DNA of 64,000 nt from Sipunculus nudus (Eukaryota; Annelida; Sipuncula; Golfingiida; Sipunculidae): positions 49,641,340 through 49,705,339 of the forward strand of contig CM049322.1 of assembly GCA_026874595.1 (NCBI GenBank), given 5' to 3'. Shown one piece after another: positions 13,601 to 24,277 of this stretch. Under the pieces are notes generated by a model that saw only the letters and a list, made by a program, of their open reading frames with translations, was not told the origin of the DNA and did not search any database. The first letter of the stretch is position 1; every line of letters starts with the position of its first letter. The position numbers were made by a program, and so were the translations under genes.

Positions 13601-14314
13601 ATGATGAGACTCCTACCGTGGCTGAGTTTGTTGACGAACGGCCCAAGCACGTGATTGAAATTGAGGAATACAGAAAAAACACAAAGTGGAAAGTATTGAC
13701 AAATCAAGGTACAGTTAAAATCTCCACTATTTGAGCAGAGAAATATAACAAATCATAAAAATTATTTGCCCTCTGAAGGAATGTTTTAGTGTCAGTGACC
13801 CACCCCTGTTCTGTCAGGTAAAAAATAATTGTCATAACTGTAAATTTGAGAGATTTGATAACGTAACTTTGCTTTCTTTTTCATAATATACATATAATGC
13901 TTTAGTTTACTCTGCATAATTAGGTTAATTTGGATTTCTCCTGTTAAGGTAGCATCATTAGCAAAATCCCCTTGAATGAAAATCAGTCAAAAAGTCATTA
14001 AAAATTACAGAGCCCGGGAGACAACATGGTGAAAAATAATTATAAATTCCTCCGCATGAATTACTAATCCCTGCGCACGAATTACTAATTCGTGGCCACG
14101 AATTACTAATCTGTGCGCATGAATTACTAGGTGTGAAAAATATATTTCCAAGGTGGAAAAATATTTATTTCAATAGGATAACAAAGTAGCCGATAAGGTC
14201 AATGCAACTGCTCTCCTGCATATAAATTAAAAGAAAGTGAAAAATTAACATTAATGTATATATGTATATATAAATGATCAGATTAGAAAAGTGCGCATAT
14301 ATTCACACACAATA

Positions 14315-14354
<40 letters not shown>

Positions 14355-17300
14355 TAAATACGTTAATACAGATTGACATTCCACATACACTGATATTTAT
14401 ACATATGATATTACTGGTAGGCGTAATACAATAAAAATAAAAGTCTCAGTCCATATCAAGCATATCAATAAGATTATAACCATCAGTTTTTCTAATTGAA
14501 AATAGGTATTGATTTAAGTAACTGGCACCTAGCTGTAACCAAGTATGGATAATTTCATGTTGACGATGATTGTCGCAATAATAACTGTATATTTCTAGAG
14601 AGGCAGGGTTAAAATACTCACGAACATTTTCCTTAAAGGAATCGATTGAAGTAGACTGAATTATAGGAAACTATAGTAATTTGTGCGCACAAATTAATAA
14701 ATATATTTCACCATGTCATCTCCCGGGCTCCGTAATAAATAAATGTTAGGTCCAGGAAGTATACATTATTTTAAACCTGGTGTAATGTCCTTTTTGATGC
14801 TATCTGTATTTATGAAATTCATATTCATTTCCATATGAAATTTTAACAATTTTGAATATTTTTTAAATGGTACACAATTTTAAGAAACCAGTTACAGCTT
14901 TGCTCTTATTTCAAAGCCTCTAAGAAAATATTGAAGATACAACAAACCTGGTTACTAACATTTTGTAGATGATAAGAACTCTTCTAGAGGAACAGAATCT
15001 GATGTTGATGATGGAATCAGCAATAGAGATGTCAGAAAAAAGAGACATGATTCAGACTCTGACCAGTCTCCACAAAGGAAACAGAGACATGATTCAGACT
15101 CTGACCAGTCACCTCCAAGGAAACAGAGACATGATTCAGACTCTGACCAGTCACCTCCTAGGAAACAGAGACATGATTCAAACTCTGACCAGTCACCTCC
15201 TAGGAAAAAGAGACATGATTCAGACTCTGACCAGTCACCTCCTAGGAAAAAGAGACATGATTCAGACTCTGACCAGTCACCTCCTAGGAAAAAGAGACAT
15301 GATTCAGACTCTGACCAGTCACCTCCTAGGAAAAAGAGACATGATTCAGACTCTGACCAGTCACCTCCTAGGAAAAAGAGACATGATTCAGGTTCTGACC
15401 AGTCACCTCCTAGGAAAAACAGGCATGATTCAGATCAGTCACCTGAGAGAAAACAGAGACATAGAAAAAGGTGGGACTCCCCAAAAAGTGATACATTGTC
15501 CAACAATTCTTCAAAAAGGGATAAAAAGAAAAATAGCAGATGGAATAACAGAGGTTCAGATTCTGATCAATCACCGCCAAGAAAACACAGAAAACATTCA
15601 CCATCATCAAGTAGAAGTTCACATTCCAGGGAAGACTCCAACCGAGGCAGCAGGAAACCTGGGGACCTGGAGACAGCTAAAGGGACTGATGACAAAGGAC
15701 GAGCAACAAAAACGCTGTCAGGTGCCACAGCAGGATTATCAAGTGCCAAAGCTATGAGACAAGAGGCACAGAAGCTCTGTGACAAGGAAGACGCTGCGTT
15801 CAACCAGGTGAGATAGTCTTATAATGGTTATAAATTGTCATCATGATGTCTCTTCACACATGAACTTTCTTCTCTCTTTCTCTTTTATATTATGCATTAT
15901 TTGGATGTATATTTTGGTAATGCACAAAGCATTCGGTATCAAATTTTCCTGAAACATTCATTTATCACTGGAGATGCTTTTGTGTTGTTTGTGGCATAGT
16001 TTTTGCCTCAACACCATATTTGTTTGTTTAACCCAATGTATTTAAAACCTAAATTCCATTAAACTTTGAGGGGTCTACTTTGACATCTGATTTCTATTAA
16101 CTAAAGATAATCCCTGGAACCTTTCATAAAAAAATAGGCAGGAAATGATGCTTCCACCTTATTCAGGCTATTCTTTTTCTGTAAATCCACATTATAACAT
16201 GTTTACATGTGATAGGGGGGGGGGGGCAACAAAATAAACACATTCAACAAGGACATGTGACCAAGGATGATAATTGCGATACGTATCTTGAGTGTCCTAG
16301 CAGGTGATCTTCAGGGACCATTGACTGGGCTGTTGCGCCTGCTAAGGGATTTACTTGCTCCTGCATCGTACCTGTGGATGCTGCTGCTGTCTGGTCTCCT
16401 CATATCCTTCTCTGTCTGAGACAGATGTACAGGCGCTATGACGACCCCTGCTGTTGAATGTACTGTGTTTACTAACAACTTTTAGATAAGCAAGCTCACA
16501 CATCCATCACAGAAGCATTATAAGAATTCTTTTTGTGACAGGAATTACCTACAGTTCATTAATATGTACCCAGAGAAAGCCTCTGTACCTCACATAAAGT
16601 CTACAGAAAAGAAAGCTGACTTTAATAGTGACACATCATTCTTGTTGTCCCGTTACTTTAATTTGTTCTCATTCAGTAGACATGGTGTGCCACCAAGCAG
16701 AACTATAAAATTACCCTTAAAAATGATTATAAGGATATACCCTTAACACTAACATAATTAATACTACTTTATACATATGGCTTTCCTTCACAGATAGATG
16801 CTGAGCTGCTAGGGAGGAATGCGACGACGGTGTTCAGGGACAAATCTGGTCGTAAACGTAACCTTCAACAGGAAGGAGAGGAAGACAGCAAGAAAGCCAA
16901 GGAGCAAGCAGAGCGCAACAAGCAGTACCAAATATGGGGGAAAGGGTAAGAGTGACTAACTTGAAGGACTACCCATGTGTACCAAATATCATAACATCTT
17001 CCTTTTTATACCATCTTCTTTGGAGCCAGGTCTTAAAGGGACCCAATAACCTATCTGACCTTTATAAACTAAAGATAATCCCTTGGACCTTTTATAAAAA
17101 TAGAACAGAAAATGTGAATTTCACCACACACAGGCTGCTTGTTTTGTTTATATCAACAAGTTTATAATATGTGGGGGCTCGCCAAAATAATCAAAACAAA
17201 TTCAACAAGGGCATCTGGTGGCAAGTCAGATAAGCCAGAGCTTTGCAAATGGTGTTTTGCAACAAGTGACCTTTCTACCTCTGCATGTATGAACTTCATA

Positions 17301-20011
17301 TTATGAAGCCTACCATTTTAGGTTACATTTTTTTCAAGTTTGTCAACAAAGCTTTGTTTTTGATAAACAAGTTCATACTTGCTTCACAGAGGTGTTATAA
17401 GAACTTTTCATAACCAGAATTAACCCTTAGATCATTAATACACAGCAGAAGCCTGAAATCAAAAATTCTTTTTCAAAAGGTAGGTGAATGGACACCTTTA
17501 AGCACAGTTGAGCAGAGACAATACTTAGCAAACCTCTTGGCCGGCTGGATCATGAATTTCAAACAGGCACGCAGTTCTGAGGGCAGAAATCATCAAGTCC
17601 AGTCAGGTCCATTGTTACAATAATTAGCAGTACACAGAAATCAGGACTTGTCACATGCCTTATCAACAAGAATACAGGCACCAGAAACTCAACAGGTTAC
17701 AAGCCTTTATTTGACTGGTCAGATTCACCATAACATCTCCCACCACCACAAGGTTGATCTAAAATAGTTTTCCTGTGGTATTGGTGGGCTGTACGTGACC
17801 CGGCTGATTGTTTTGAATGTCTTACTGTTATTCATAAATTGCAAGCTTGTGTGCTTGCTGAAGCAAGATATCTGCTTAATGGTGTTTAAAACCTGGCTCC
17901 AAAGAAGATGGTTCATACAACTGGTTTTTATAAAACCGCCTATGACAGGACATATTATGGCATACCAACAGTCAATTTGTCTCTTAACTTTAAGTGTCGC
18001 TGTGATAACTGACTGGGGCCTTGATAGAGTTTCACCATAACTACTTACCAATTGATTACCTTGCCAGAGTCTGATTATGGGCAAAATCTATGCATAATAA
18101 TAAGCTCAGAGCTAGGCTACTTTTTGATGTCACAGTTATAATTTGCCAGGAATATGATGGATTTGGATCAAACTCAAGAGAAATATTAATCAATATAATA
18201 TCACACCTAATCAAGTTTTTAAGCAAAATCCATGCGAATTTAATGAGGTGAGAGGTGCTGGTGTGATGGGTTACCAAAAATCTGATGAATTTTCATGAAA
18301 CTCATGAATTTTCACCAATACAGCTGTATTACATTCTCAGCAAAATTTAAGCATATTTAATGAGGTCTGAGGTCACAAGATATGCGATTGGCGTATTATA
18401 CACCATTTGCGGTACTCTTGATGTTACCTGCAAAGCAGATGCAGGGGACATTGATTTAGGTTTGTCTGTCTGTCCATCTGTCTGTCTGTCTGTCCATCAG
18501 GTTTTTTCGTTTCTGTGCGATAACTTTCCTAAATTTTATCAGATTTCATTCAAATTTTGATCAGTGATTGCTCTCATGCATACATCTTGGGATTGGTTTT
18601 GGAGTGTCTCTCTGAAAAATATTTCTCTCCAGCTAAAAAACAAAATTAAAAAATTTTGGTCAAATTTCTCAGTGTGTTTTAGTTTTTTGTTCGCCTGCAG
18701 ATGTCTCCACATGTTAATTTTGGTCTATTTCTCAATGTTTGTAGTTTTTCTGCTCCACTGCAGATGTCTCTACATGTCATAGTGCATCTGTTTTAAATTG
18801 TGCCCTAAGATTTTCTTCACATGTCATAATTTTGGTTGCTTATCAAGCATGAAGGACAACACGAGTCCAAAGCGTGGGACATTAAATCCACAAATTTGCT
18901 TGTTAAAACTTCAAATAGTGAATCAGGATACCAGTACACAAAATGGTAATTTTTAACCAAAATTCTAGTTTCTACAGATCTGTTAGATTTTCCTCTTTAT
19001 AATTTTATTTCACAGATATTTTGTTTAAAGTTCACATTTGTTCCACATTTTATGTTCCATCATAGCAGGAATAAACTGCCCCTTTCTCCTCAAAATTAAA
19101 AAAAATGCAGATAGATACCTACACAAAATGTCTGTACCATAACAAAGTGTCCATTCACTAAGTAAAGATAAAACATGACATCGTCCGAAGTAGAATCACA
19201 TGGCAGAGGTACAGCGAAGCTCAGTATAACCTCACATAACTACCACCTCAGCTTAGCGACCAACCAATAATTACGACCACTTTTCTTGATCCCGAACATA
19301 TGATACAACTTAGAATTTCACAAATATAGCCATCTCAAAATAAACCTCTTTGGTCAGTCCCAAAGATTGTATTAACTGCTGGCTTTCACTGTATCTGATA
19401 ACAAGCTTCGTCTTTTTAGATTAACACAACAGGCTAAGCAGGAGGAGCAGGTCCAGATGGCGTTGCATGAAGCAAATAAACCACTGGCTCGCTACAAGGA
19501 TGACGACGACCTGGACGCCATGTTACGCAATCAGGAGCGAGAGGGAGACCCCATGCTGGCCTTCCTGAAGAAGAAGAAAACTAACGACAAGGAGAAAAAG
19601 AAAGGTCAAGGACATTTGTATAATCCTTGTAAAATAATTAATATTTAAATGTAGCAATGAAAGTCAAGGTGTTAGGTGAATTTTACATCTGAACTGATGG
19701 CTATGAATGGGGTTATACATGACAGTTATTGAGGAAAGACTTTATAATCTACAGCAGTTGTATAACATTACATCAATAAGCTAGTGATATAGTATTTCTT
19801 GGTGTATATTCATTTTGTTTTGTTTTACATTTCAGAGCTTCCAAAGTACAAGGGACCAGCACCACCTATGAACAGATATGGCATACAGCCTGGGTACAGA
19901 TGGGATGGAGTCAATCGCTCAAATGGTTTTGAGAAGAAACTTTTCACCAAACAAGCTGACAGAAAAGCTACAGAAATGATGGCATACAAATGGAGCACTG
20001 AAGACATGTGA
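4492..20011 (+). CDS. BUD13: BUD13 homologue, RES complex splicing factor (6 exons)
   Basis: BUD13 is the scaffold of the retention-and-splicing (RES) complex with Snu17/RBMX2 and Pml1/SNIP1. It binds the activated spliceosome in the nucleus. Six exons join in phase: 4492-4607, 13524-13708, 14969-15807, 16794-16945, 19420-19604 and 19836-20011, giving 550 residues (the human protein is about 620). The N-terminus has the family YLKRYLSGG motif followed by a poly-lysine run. Exon 2 has AEFVDERPK. Exon 3 encodes ten [13 protein letters not shown]-type repeats (residues about 126-263). The C-terminal half carries [28 protein letters not shown], then [15 protein letters not shown] and the terminal YKWSTEDM. 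In yeast Bud13 the tryptophan of RWDG (here W515) is the ligand inserted into the Snu17 RRM. The ATG was chosen for its good context (CAACATGG) and the conserved residues right after it. Confidence is high from several family signatures and phase-consistent junctions. Confidence 0.96.
4735..7957. repeat. Giant imperfect palindrome (foldback element)
   Basis: The left arm starting at 4735 is matched in reverse complement by the right arm ending at 7957. Examples: 4745-4850 against 7841-7948 (shared GGTTGGGATTGGAGTGG), 4918-4960 against 7740-7790, 4985-5170 against 7545-7700, and 5190-5400 against 7290-7495. The arms stay antiparallel through an inner zone of degenerate 200-250 bp units built on AAATGATC, ATTTATTTCAATTATT and TTATATAATTACT. 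That zone is CT-rich in the left arm (5430-6110) and AG-rich in the right arm (6750-7250). The centre is near 6200-6450. No transposase frame is visible. It resembles foldback-type DNA elements, but the family is unknown. Confidence 0.85.
5430..7260. repeat. Degenerate internal repeats of the foldback, CT-rich then AG-rich
   Basis: Repeated AAATGATC, TTTATATAATTACT and AATAAATCG blocks alternate with CTCTCT tracts on the left half. The same blocks recur in reverse complement with AGAGAG tracts on the right half. The spacing is irregular, roughly 150-250 bp. Confidence 0.75.
7982..8487. repeat. Tandem duplication, 253-bp unit, two copies
   Basis: The units at 7982-8234 and 8235-8487 both start ATTAGCGGATGCCAAAGTCT and differ at only a few bases. 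Each has a short TA run followed by two inverted GGAGTGGAAATAAG / CTTATTTCCACTCC motifs able to form a 14-bp stem around a 5-base loop. The duplication begins 25 bp beyond the foldback end. Confidence 0.92.
9375..9440. repeat. Third copy of the GGAGTGGAAATAAG hairpin
   Basis: An inverted pair GGAGTGGAAATAAG-CATCC-CTTATTTCCACTCC followed by a second degenerate half. It is the same motif as in the 253-bp duplication, about 0.9 kb away and in the opposite sense, which suggests a small dispersed element. Confidence 0.75.
9849..10290 (-). pseudogene. C-terminal tail of the same retroelement, shifted frame
   Basis: Continues the RT after the frameshift: [28 protein letters not shown], then [14 protein letters not shown] and [10 protein letters not shown]. 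These blocks are the standard tail of CR1/L2-like polymerases. The frame closes at 9849. Confidence 0.8.
10208..11011 (-). pseudogene. Reverse transcriptase fragment (CR1/L2 type)
   Basis: A 267-codon minus frame with RT palm motifs: [13 protein letters not shown] and the catalytic YADD in [10 protein letters not shown], followed by [11 protein letters not shown]. It starts within the LDH segment that precedes motif 3, so the polymerase lacks its N-terminal fingers. The frame loses homology after [12 protein letters not shown] near 10320-10285, where the family sequence continues in another frame. It is not a functional copy. Confidence 0.85.
11030..11250 (-). repeat. Single inverted copy of the 278-bp repeat family tail
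   Basis: In reverse complement it matches 39880-40045: GTCACATGTGAACTG, the GACCTCTGACCTTTC block, the CCAATCAGGCTAAAA block and CACAAATGTAGCCC. It directly abuts the truncated CR1/L2-like element. Confidence 0.7.
11409..11741. mobile_element. MITE-like element with long terminal inverted repeats
   Basis: The left arm 11409-11460 and right arm 11691-11741 are near-perfect reverse complements over about 51 bp (both start GCACCCAGTTTGAGTA). A second inner pair is 11470-11505 against 11648-11675 (AGCAGTGATGATGTAAC). There is no coding capacity. A target duplication could not be fixed. Confidence 0.8.
11781..12262 (+). mobile_element. TTAAAGG-ended MITE-like repeat, copy A
   Basis: Begins TTAAAGGGGCCCAATCAC and ends GTCCCTTTAA. 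It is collinear with 29273-29776 over its length (shared CATGTTGAATTAAC, GGTACCTGCCAAA and CATAATATTG blocks). It is non-coding. Confidence 0.75.
13524..13708 (+). CDS. BUD13: BUD13 exon 2
   Basis: TAG|GTTGAAG to CAAG|GTACAG. It encodes IIDEDVD, an acidic run and [17 protein letters not shown]. It enters in phase 2 and leaves in phase 1. Confidence 0.93.
13709..14968 (+). other. BUD13: BUD13 intron 2
   Basis: GTACAG...TTTTGTAG. More than half of it is the inverted-repeat element at 14004-14736. The rest shows nothing. Confidence 0.85.
14004..14736. mobile_element. MITE-like element with GGAGCCCGGGAGA ends
   Basis: The left end ATTACAGAGCCCGGGAGA, followed by ACATGGTGAAAAAT, is mirrored on the right by ATTTCACCATG and TCTCCCGGGCTCCGTAAT. 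Just inside the left end, a short GCGCACGAATTACTAAT-type unit is repeated about four to five times. A weaker inverted form (TTTGTGCGCACAAATTA) sits near the right end. The middle holds a (TA)n run at 14318-14352. Confidence 0.8.
14969..15807 (+). CDS. BUD13: BUD13 exon 3, with [13 protein letters not shown] repeat block
   Basis: GTAG|ATGATAAG to CCAG|GTGAGA, entering in phase 1 and leaving in phase 0. It is serine/arginine/aspartate-rich and low complexity. A long run in the wrong frame is also open because the repeat unit is a multiple of three. The frame used here is the one that joins exons 2 and 4 and gives the family RHDSxDxSPPR repeats. Confidence 0.93.
15043..15456 (+). repeat. BUD13: Coding tandem repeat, 42-bp unit, ten copies
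   Basis: Unit starts fall at 15043, 15085, 15127, 15169, 15211, 15253, 15295, 15337, 15379 and 15421, an exact 42-bp period. The tenth copy is shortened by six bases. The units encode [14 protein letters not shown] with minor changes. Copies 5-8 are almost identical, which suggests recent expansion. Confidence 0.97.
16080..16560. repeat. Diverged relative of the TTAAAGG element
   Basis: Shares blocks with 17040-17480: AACTAAAGATAATCCCT, CATTCAACAAGG and the AAGCATTATAAGAA/TTCATTAATA end. It is too diverged to place its ends. Confidence 0.45.
16794..16945 (+). CDS. BUD13: BUD13 exon 4
   Basis: ACAG|ATAGATGC to AAAGG|GTAAGA. It encodes [13 protein letters not shown] and a charged helix ending YQIWGKG, the start of the most conserved BUD13 region. 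Confidence 0.95.
16946..19419 (+). other. BUD13: BUD13 intron 4
   Basis: Contains the TTAAAGG element copy C. It also contains an inverted echo of the segment just before it (17005-17034 against 17884-17912, shared CTTCTTTGGAGCCAGG) and a TCTG microsatellite at 18463-18500. The remainder, 18500-19419, shows only a short CTGCAGATGTCTC duplication. Confidence 0.8.
17032..17502. mobile_element. TTAAAGG-ended MITE-like repeat, copy C
   Basis: The ends CTTAAAGGGACCCAATAACCT and AGGTGAATGGACACCTTTAAG are imperfect inverted repeats of about 25 bp. It is matched in reverse complement by 28031-28380 (shared CCTTTTGAAAAAGAATTT and ATTAATGATCTAAGGG). It is non-coding. Confidence 0.75.
19420..19604 (+). 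CDS. BUD13: BUD13 exon 5
   Basis: TTTTAG|ATTAACAC to AAAG|GTCAAG. It encodes [25 protein letters not shown] and a lysine-rich end, all diagnostic of BUD13. Confidence 0.96.
19836..20011 (+). CDS. BUD13: BUD13 exon 6 and stop
   Basis: TTTCAG|AGCTTCC to TGA. It encodes [25 protein letters not shown] and the terminal YKWSTEDM. It holds the Snu17/RBMX2-binding tryptophan motif. Confidence 0.97.
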
Positions 20012-23000
20012 TGATTAGGACAGTTACTTTATCACAGAGTTACTGCGATTTGCTCTTTCTTTGTGAGCATTTGTGATATTCACGAAAGGGAATTTATTGT
20101 GAAAATGAAACACAGGTGGCCAGCCCTATATACATTAGTCACATTTGCATCTCATGTATACGTTATCCATGCATAAAGTATTAAAGGTTGGAAGGCAAGA
20201 GGTTGACAATAGGCCAATAGAGAATAACACATCTTTTACGTTCTCTGTAATCAAAGTTTGTTATTATATTGTCAACTGATGTATTTTGGTATATGTGAAT
20301 AATGAAGGTCCTGTCCTCGTCCTGCTGCCAATGATAGAATCCCTGTTTGAATATGCCCTATAAATGTTTTGGATGGCATGTTCACAAAAATGAACCCTGG
20401 CAAAACACCAAAAAGTAAAACAAAAAAAATCGTGAAAATTTAACCCCCATGAATATTAAGCCAGCCACAGTGGGTGTTCATCCCATTAGTTATAAATCAA
20501 ACCTGGTGCAGAGTAAAGTGTATCAGGAACATTAGATGTATTTGTGCAGCAATCTCAAGTCATGTCGTATCCTTTTTTAGAGCCGTATCAATTCATCTGT
20601 GCATCAGCATATCACAATACAAGGTCAGGTATTGTATCTGTATCGTGAGACATCCCAGTATTGATATGTTGATGATATATGACCATCCAATGACCTCTGT
20701 TTACTGGACTAGCACATGTAAGGGGAAACCTCGTCAGCCAGAAATCAGTTAAGATAATCACATCTGATTGGCCAACCACCGCATGATTTAACCGAAAGCC
20801 CATTATTCACTTTTCCTGGAACTTTGTGGCAATGGTATTTTGAACCTGAAAGGTTATTTAACCCAGAAACAGAGCTCTAAGAGCAGTAATTGGGATTCTA
20901 AACTCTAATACTTAAATACATCATATCATGTATTACATTATGGGTGAAGAATTGCAAAGTGCATTGTATCAAGAGATAATGTATAGTTACAGCCTTTGTG
21001 TATATACTACAGTTTGCTTGAATCTACTGTAACGTTAATTATGTCCATGAATTTGAACCCACTAAATACAAGTTCAGGGAGCTTTTGTGTGGATCTGAAA
21101 TTTCTGAGAGATTTGCCATGTGTAGCCAAAGACTGTACTAAAAGTGATTAAAGTTATTTTAAAATGGCTCCATTGAAGCTGAAGCTCACTTAAGTGACCA
21201 TGTGGATATGAACAACTTTTAGATCTCAGATGGAAACAGGCCAGCAACTCACAGGTGGCACTACATACTGAATGACAATGAAGGTGCACACATGATGAAC
21301 ATGATATTTTAAACATGCAGGATTTTACACATGCAATGGGGGTAGGAATTATCCAACAGTCATATCACTGTGCTATCAAATTAACTGAATGATTATGACA
21401 GCACTTCTAAGCTCATATAGTCATTTAGACAGGTGCCATTTTTCTACCACATATAATCATATTTAATCAGATCATAGTGCAGTTTTAATTTTTATCCATG
21501 TGCTCTCAAATACTTTGTAATCGCATTGTTCAGTTTTGTTTCAGAATTATCACTGGTGTTAAGAATGGCTCAGAACTTGCCTCCATGTTGGGAAGGAAGG
21601 CTTATACAGGTTGATGAGCTTTGGTGTTTTTATGGCCGATGTTAGCCCTAGATCTCCAATACAGATATTATTTTTTATTTAACCTGACCTTTTGTCTGAG
21701 TAATTGTCACATGGGACAGATTTGTACCTAGTTTCCTTATCTTGACTTAATTTTTAAGGTCTTGACCAGGGGGAGGCTTCCAATATGATTGCTGGGTGAT
21801 TGCAGGCCTCCAGTTCTAAACAATTTATGATCAGGACAAGAAACTCAATCAAACTCGCAGAAGAGTGTTGTTGGATATTGCATTAAATGAGGCTGATAAG
21901 TAAAAGTTCTTAAAGTTCTTAAACATGTATAAATAGGATATAAAACAGCAGTGAAGGTTTCTGGTTCAACACCCGGGACTGTTGGAGAGGGTAAACACTT
22001 TATAAATTGAAGGTGGTTCCACCAGGAGTCCAAATTAGGAATATTCCTGATCCAATGCCAGCAAAACCTCCACCAGAAAGCTATTAATAAAAAAAAACTA
22101 TTATCAGTCTCCAATGTATTACCGTTTCCCAGCTGGCCGTCTTCATCTTCATTGTGCAAGTGGTGCTGCCACCTACCTCTCAAGCCCAGTACCAGAACAT
22201 CTGGGCAGCAAATTCTGGACAACTCTTTAGCATGGCATGTTTATATATAATAAGACCTCTGTGGACAATGGAGCTAGCAGTCTGTGGATGGAGATGTACT
22301 GTTTGTTATGTGTATTTTTGTAAAATAAATATTTAAAGTTCTTAAATAACATGTGTAATTATATCTTTGTGTTTATATTGCACTTGGTTGTGTTGAAATG
22401 AGTTTTGAAACAAAATAATAAACTGGTTCTTCAGTAAGAAAACAACTTTGATGATGAATTTCAATTTCATTACATGTTCTATGTATATGAAATATTGGTA
22501 AATGCAATACTAGCAGACAAATATATACTAGAAATCAGTCAGAGACTGCATATATACAAAAATTTTAGATCACCAGGTTTGGGATATTGCCAGGCTCCTG
22601 GTAAACCTTTATTTGTGCTGTGTTTTCTAAGGACAAGGAGTTATTATATCAATCCAAACCAAGATAAATCATATCACGAACTTGATGGTTACATCACAGG
22701 ACAGCTCAGCCCATAAGAACAAAGGTGGCCTGTGATTCGACGGGATGAGCCAAATCTTGCAATGGTAAATAATGCTTTAAAAAACATGAATAATCTTGAT
22801 TCATGTTACATCTGAAATTAAATGTACTAGCAGCATACCCATAATTTCAACATGCGACCCATGACATCCAGGTTTTAGTGTGTAAGCAAAATGGCAGCCC
22901 TCATGATTCGTTTCAAGAAACTGGAAGAAATAAACCTGTCAGGGTTTGGTGAGCGCTCAGGGATGTGACATGAAGGTACTCGGGAGCAAGAATGTATCTG

Positions 23001-23044
23001 CAGAGAGAGTCTAGTGGCAAGGGGACGTGTAATGGCAGACTGGG

Positions 23045-23226
23045 TTAACACTTTTTTTGGAATGAGCAAATACCCCTAAAATTGTAGGAGAATTGATCCT
23101 GAGGTGCTTAATTACCTAGTATTTTCCAGAGTGGATTAACACTTTATTTGGACTAAGCAAAAACCACAAAATTAAAGGAGAATATTTCCTGAGGTGAACA
23201 ATTACTTAGTGTCGTTTATTCTCATT
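23045..23226. repeat. Tandem duplication, about 91-bp unit
   Basis: Two diverged copies of a unit starting TTAACACTTT, with GAGCAAA/AAGCAAA, GGAGAAT and CCTGAGGTG blocks at the same offsets. Confidence 0.7.
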
Positions 23227-23340
23227 TTCAGCAATATCAGTATAGAATTGTACATATTCTCCACTGCTAAGCAGGAGTTTTTGTGATAATGACCTTTGCC
23301 CTGGGTTCCTGGCACAAAGAACTATCTAAACTGCACATAG

Positions 23341-23490
23341 TCCTCTAATTTCCTGTTTATACAATTACGCAAACACACCATATCAAAAAGTCCCCCTCTC
23401 CTGTTTATAAAATTACACAAACACCATATCAAAGTCCTCCAATCTCCTGTTTGTACAATTATACAAACACACCATATCAAAAAGTCACTT
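23341..23490. repeat. Tandem repeat, about 47-bp unit, three copies
   Basis: TCCTGTTT at 23351, 23399 and 23445, each followed by an AATTA-ACAAACAC-CATATCAAA block. Confidence 0.8.
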
Positions 23491-24066
23491 CAGAAGAATT
23501 AAAATTCTAAAATTTTATTAAAACACAATTTAACATCTTTGTGATCTGACATTTTCATATGAATGCCAGACCTGGGGTGTGGCAGCTTCTTTGCTGTCCT
23601 ATAGATGCATTAAGCAGAACAGAATCAACATTGAATGACTGACTGACACTAATAAATAAATAAAAGTATAAATATGGATTACTTGCTAACAAAAGAGCAT
23701 TAAAGAACATATTATTGATGGCAATCACATTAACCTTGGATCATGTAATTGCAAAAAATATTAATTAATATCAATATTTATTCATTCAATCATGAATCCA
23801 ATGTTTTTATATCAATAAATAACCCAAATCATTAACAAATATAATTGCAGTAATAATTACATGAACAATTATTAATACCAAGCTCTAAACAAATAATGTG
23901 GTTGAATTAATATCTCTCAAATCTTTGGTACTATTATTTCATTTACCTTAAGTAACTTAAGCAGTATGCTGGAAGTTTATATATCTCCTTTTGGAACTGG
24001 GCTAGTCAACCCTCAATATACACAGTATGATATAAAGTTTTGAAATGCTGTGCTAGTCTGTTACTT

Positions 24067-24277
24067 ACAAAAAGTAATGTCAATGGTTGACACCTTTTGA
24101 AAAAGACCAGCTGTGTGTAGGTTCTTGTACACAAGCTTTTGGGTGCTCAGCCCCCTTCCTCAGGAACAGCTCCATTTACACCTGAGGAAGAGGGCTGAGC
24201 ACCTGAAACCTTGTGTACAAGAACCTACACACAGCTAGTCTTTTTCAAAAGGTGTCAACCATTTACATTACTTTGTA
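24067..24277. repeat. 211-bp hairpin with two inverted hammerhead-like arms
   Basis: The left arm 24067-24164 is the reverse complement of the right arm 24181-24277 over about 95 bp, separated by a 16-bp spacer. Each arm contains CTGAGGA, a GC-rich GGGCTGAGCACC segment and GAAA (AAAA in the left arm read in reverse), then CTTGTGTAC. The layout matches the Penelope-type hammerhead found at 51291-51328. Confidence 0.85.
24177..24217 (+). ncRNA. Hammerhead-like ribozyme core in hairpin arm
   Basis: The core is CTGAGGA (24182-24188), then a stem-II region 24189-24204, GAA at 24205-24207, ACCT, U at 24212 and stem I. Stem I is formed by TACAC (24177-24181) with GTGTA (24213-24217), five pairs. 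Stem II is imperfect, and the short stem III has lost its palindrome (ACCT instead of a self-complementary tetramer). It is therefore probably a decayed ribozyme. Confidence 0.4.

Noticed and set aside
14969-15757. A 262-codon frame over BUD13 exon 3 reading [14 protein letters not shown] repeats
   Set aside because: It is the wrong frame of the 42-bp repeat, kept open because the period is a multiple of three. The frame that joins exons 2 and 4 gives the BUD13 repeats.
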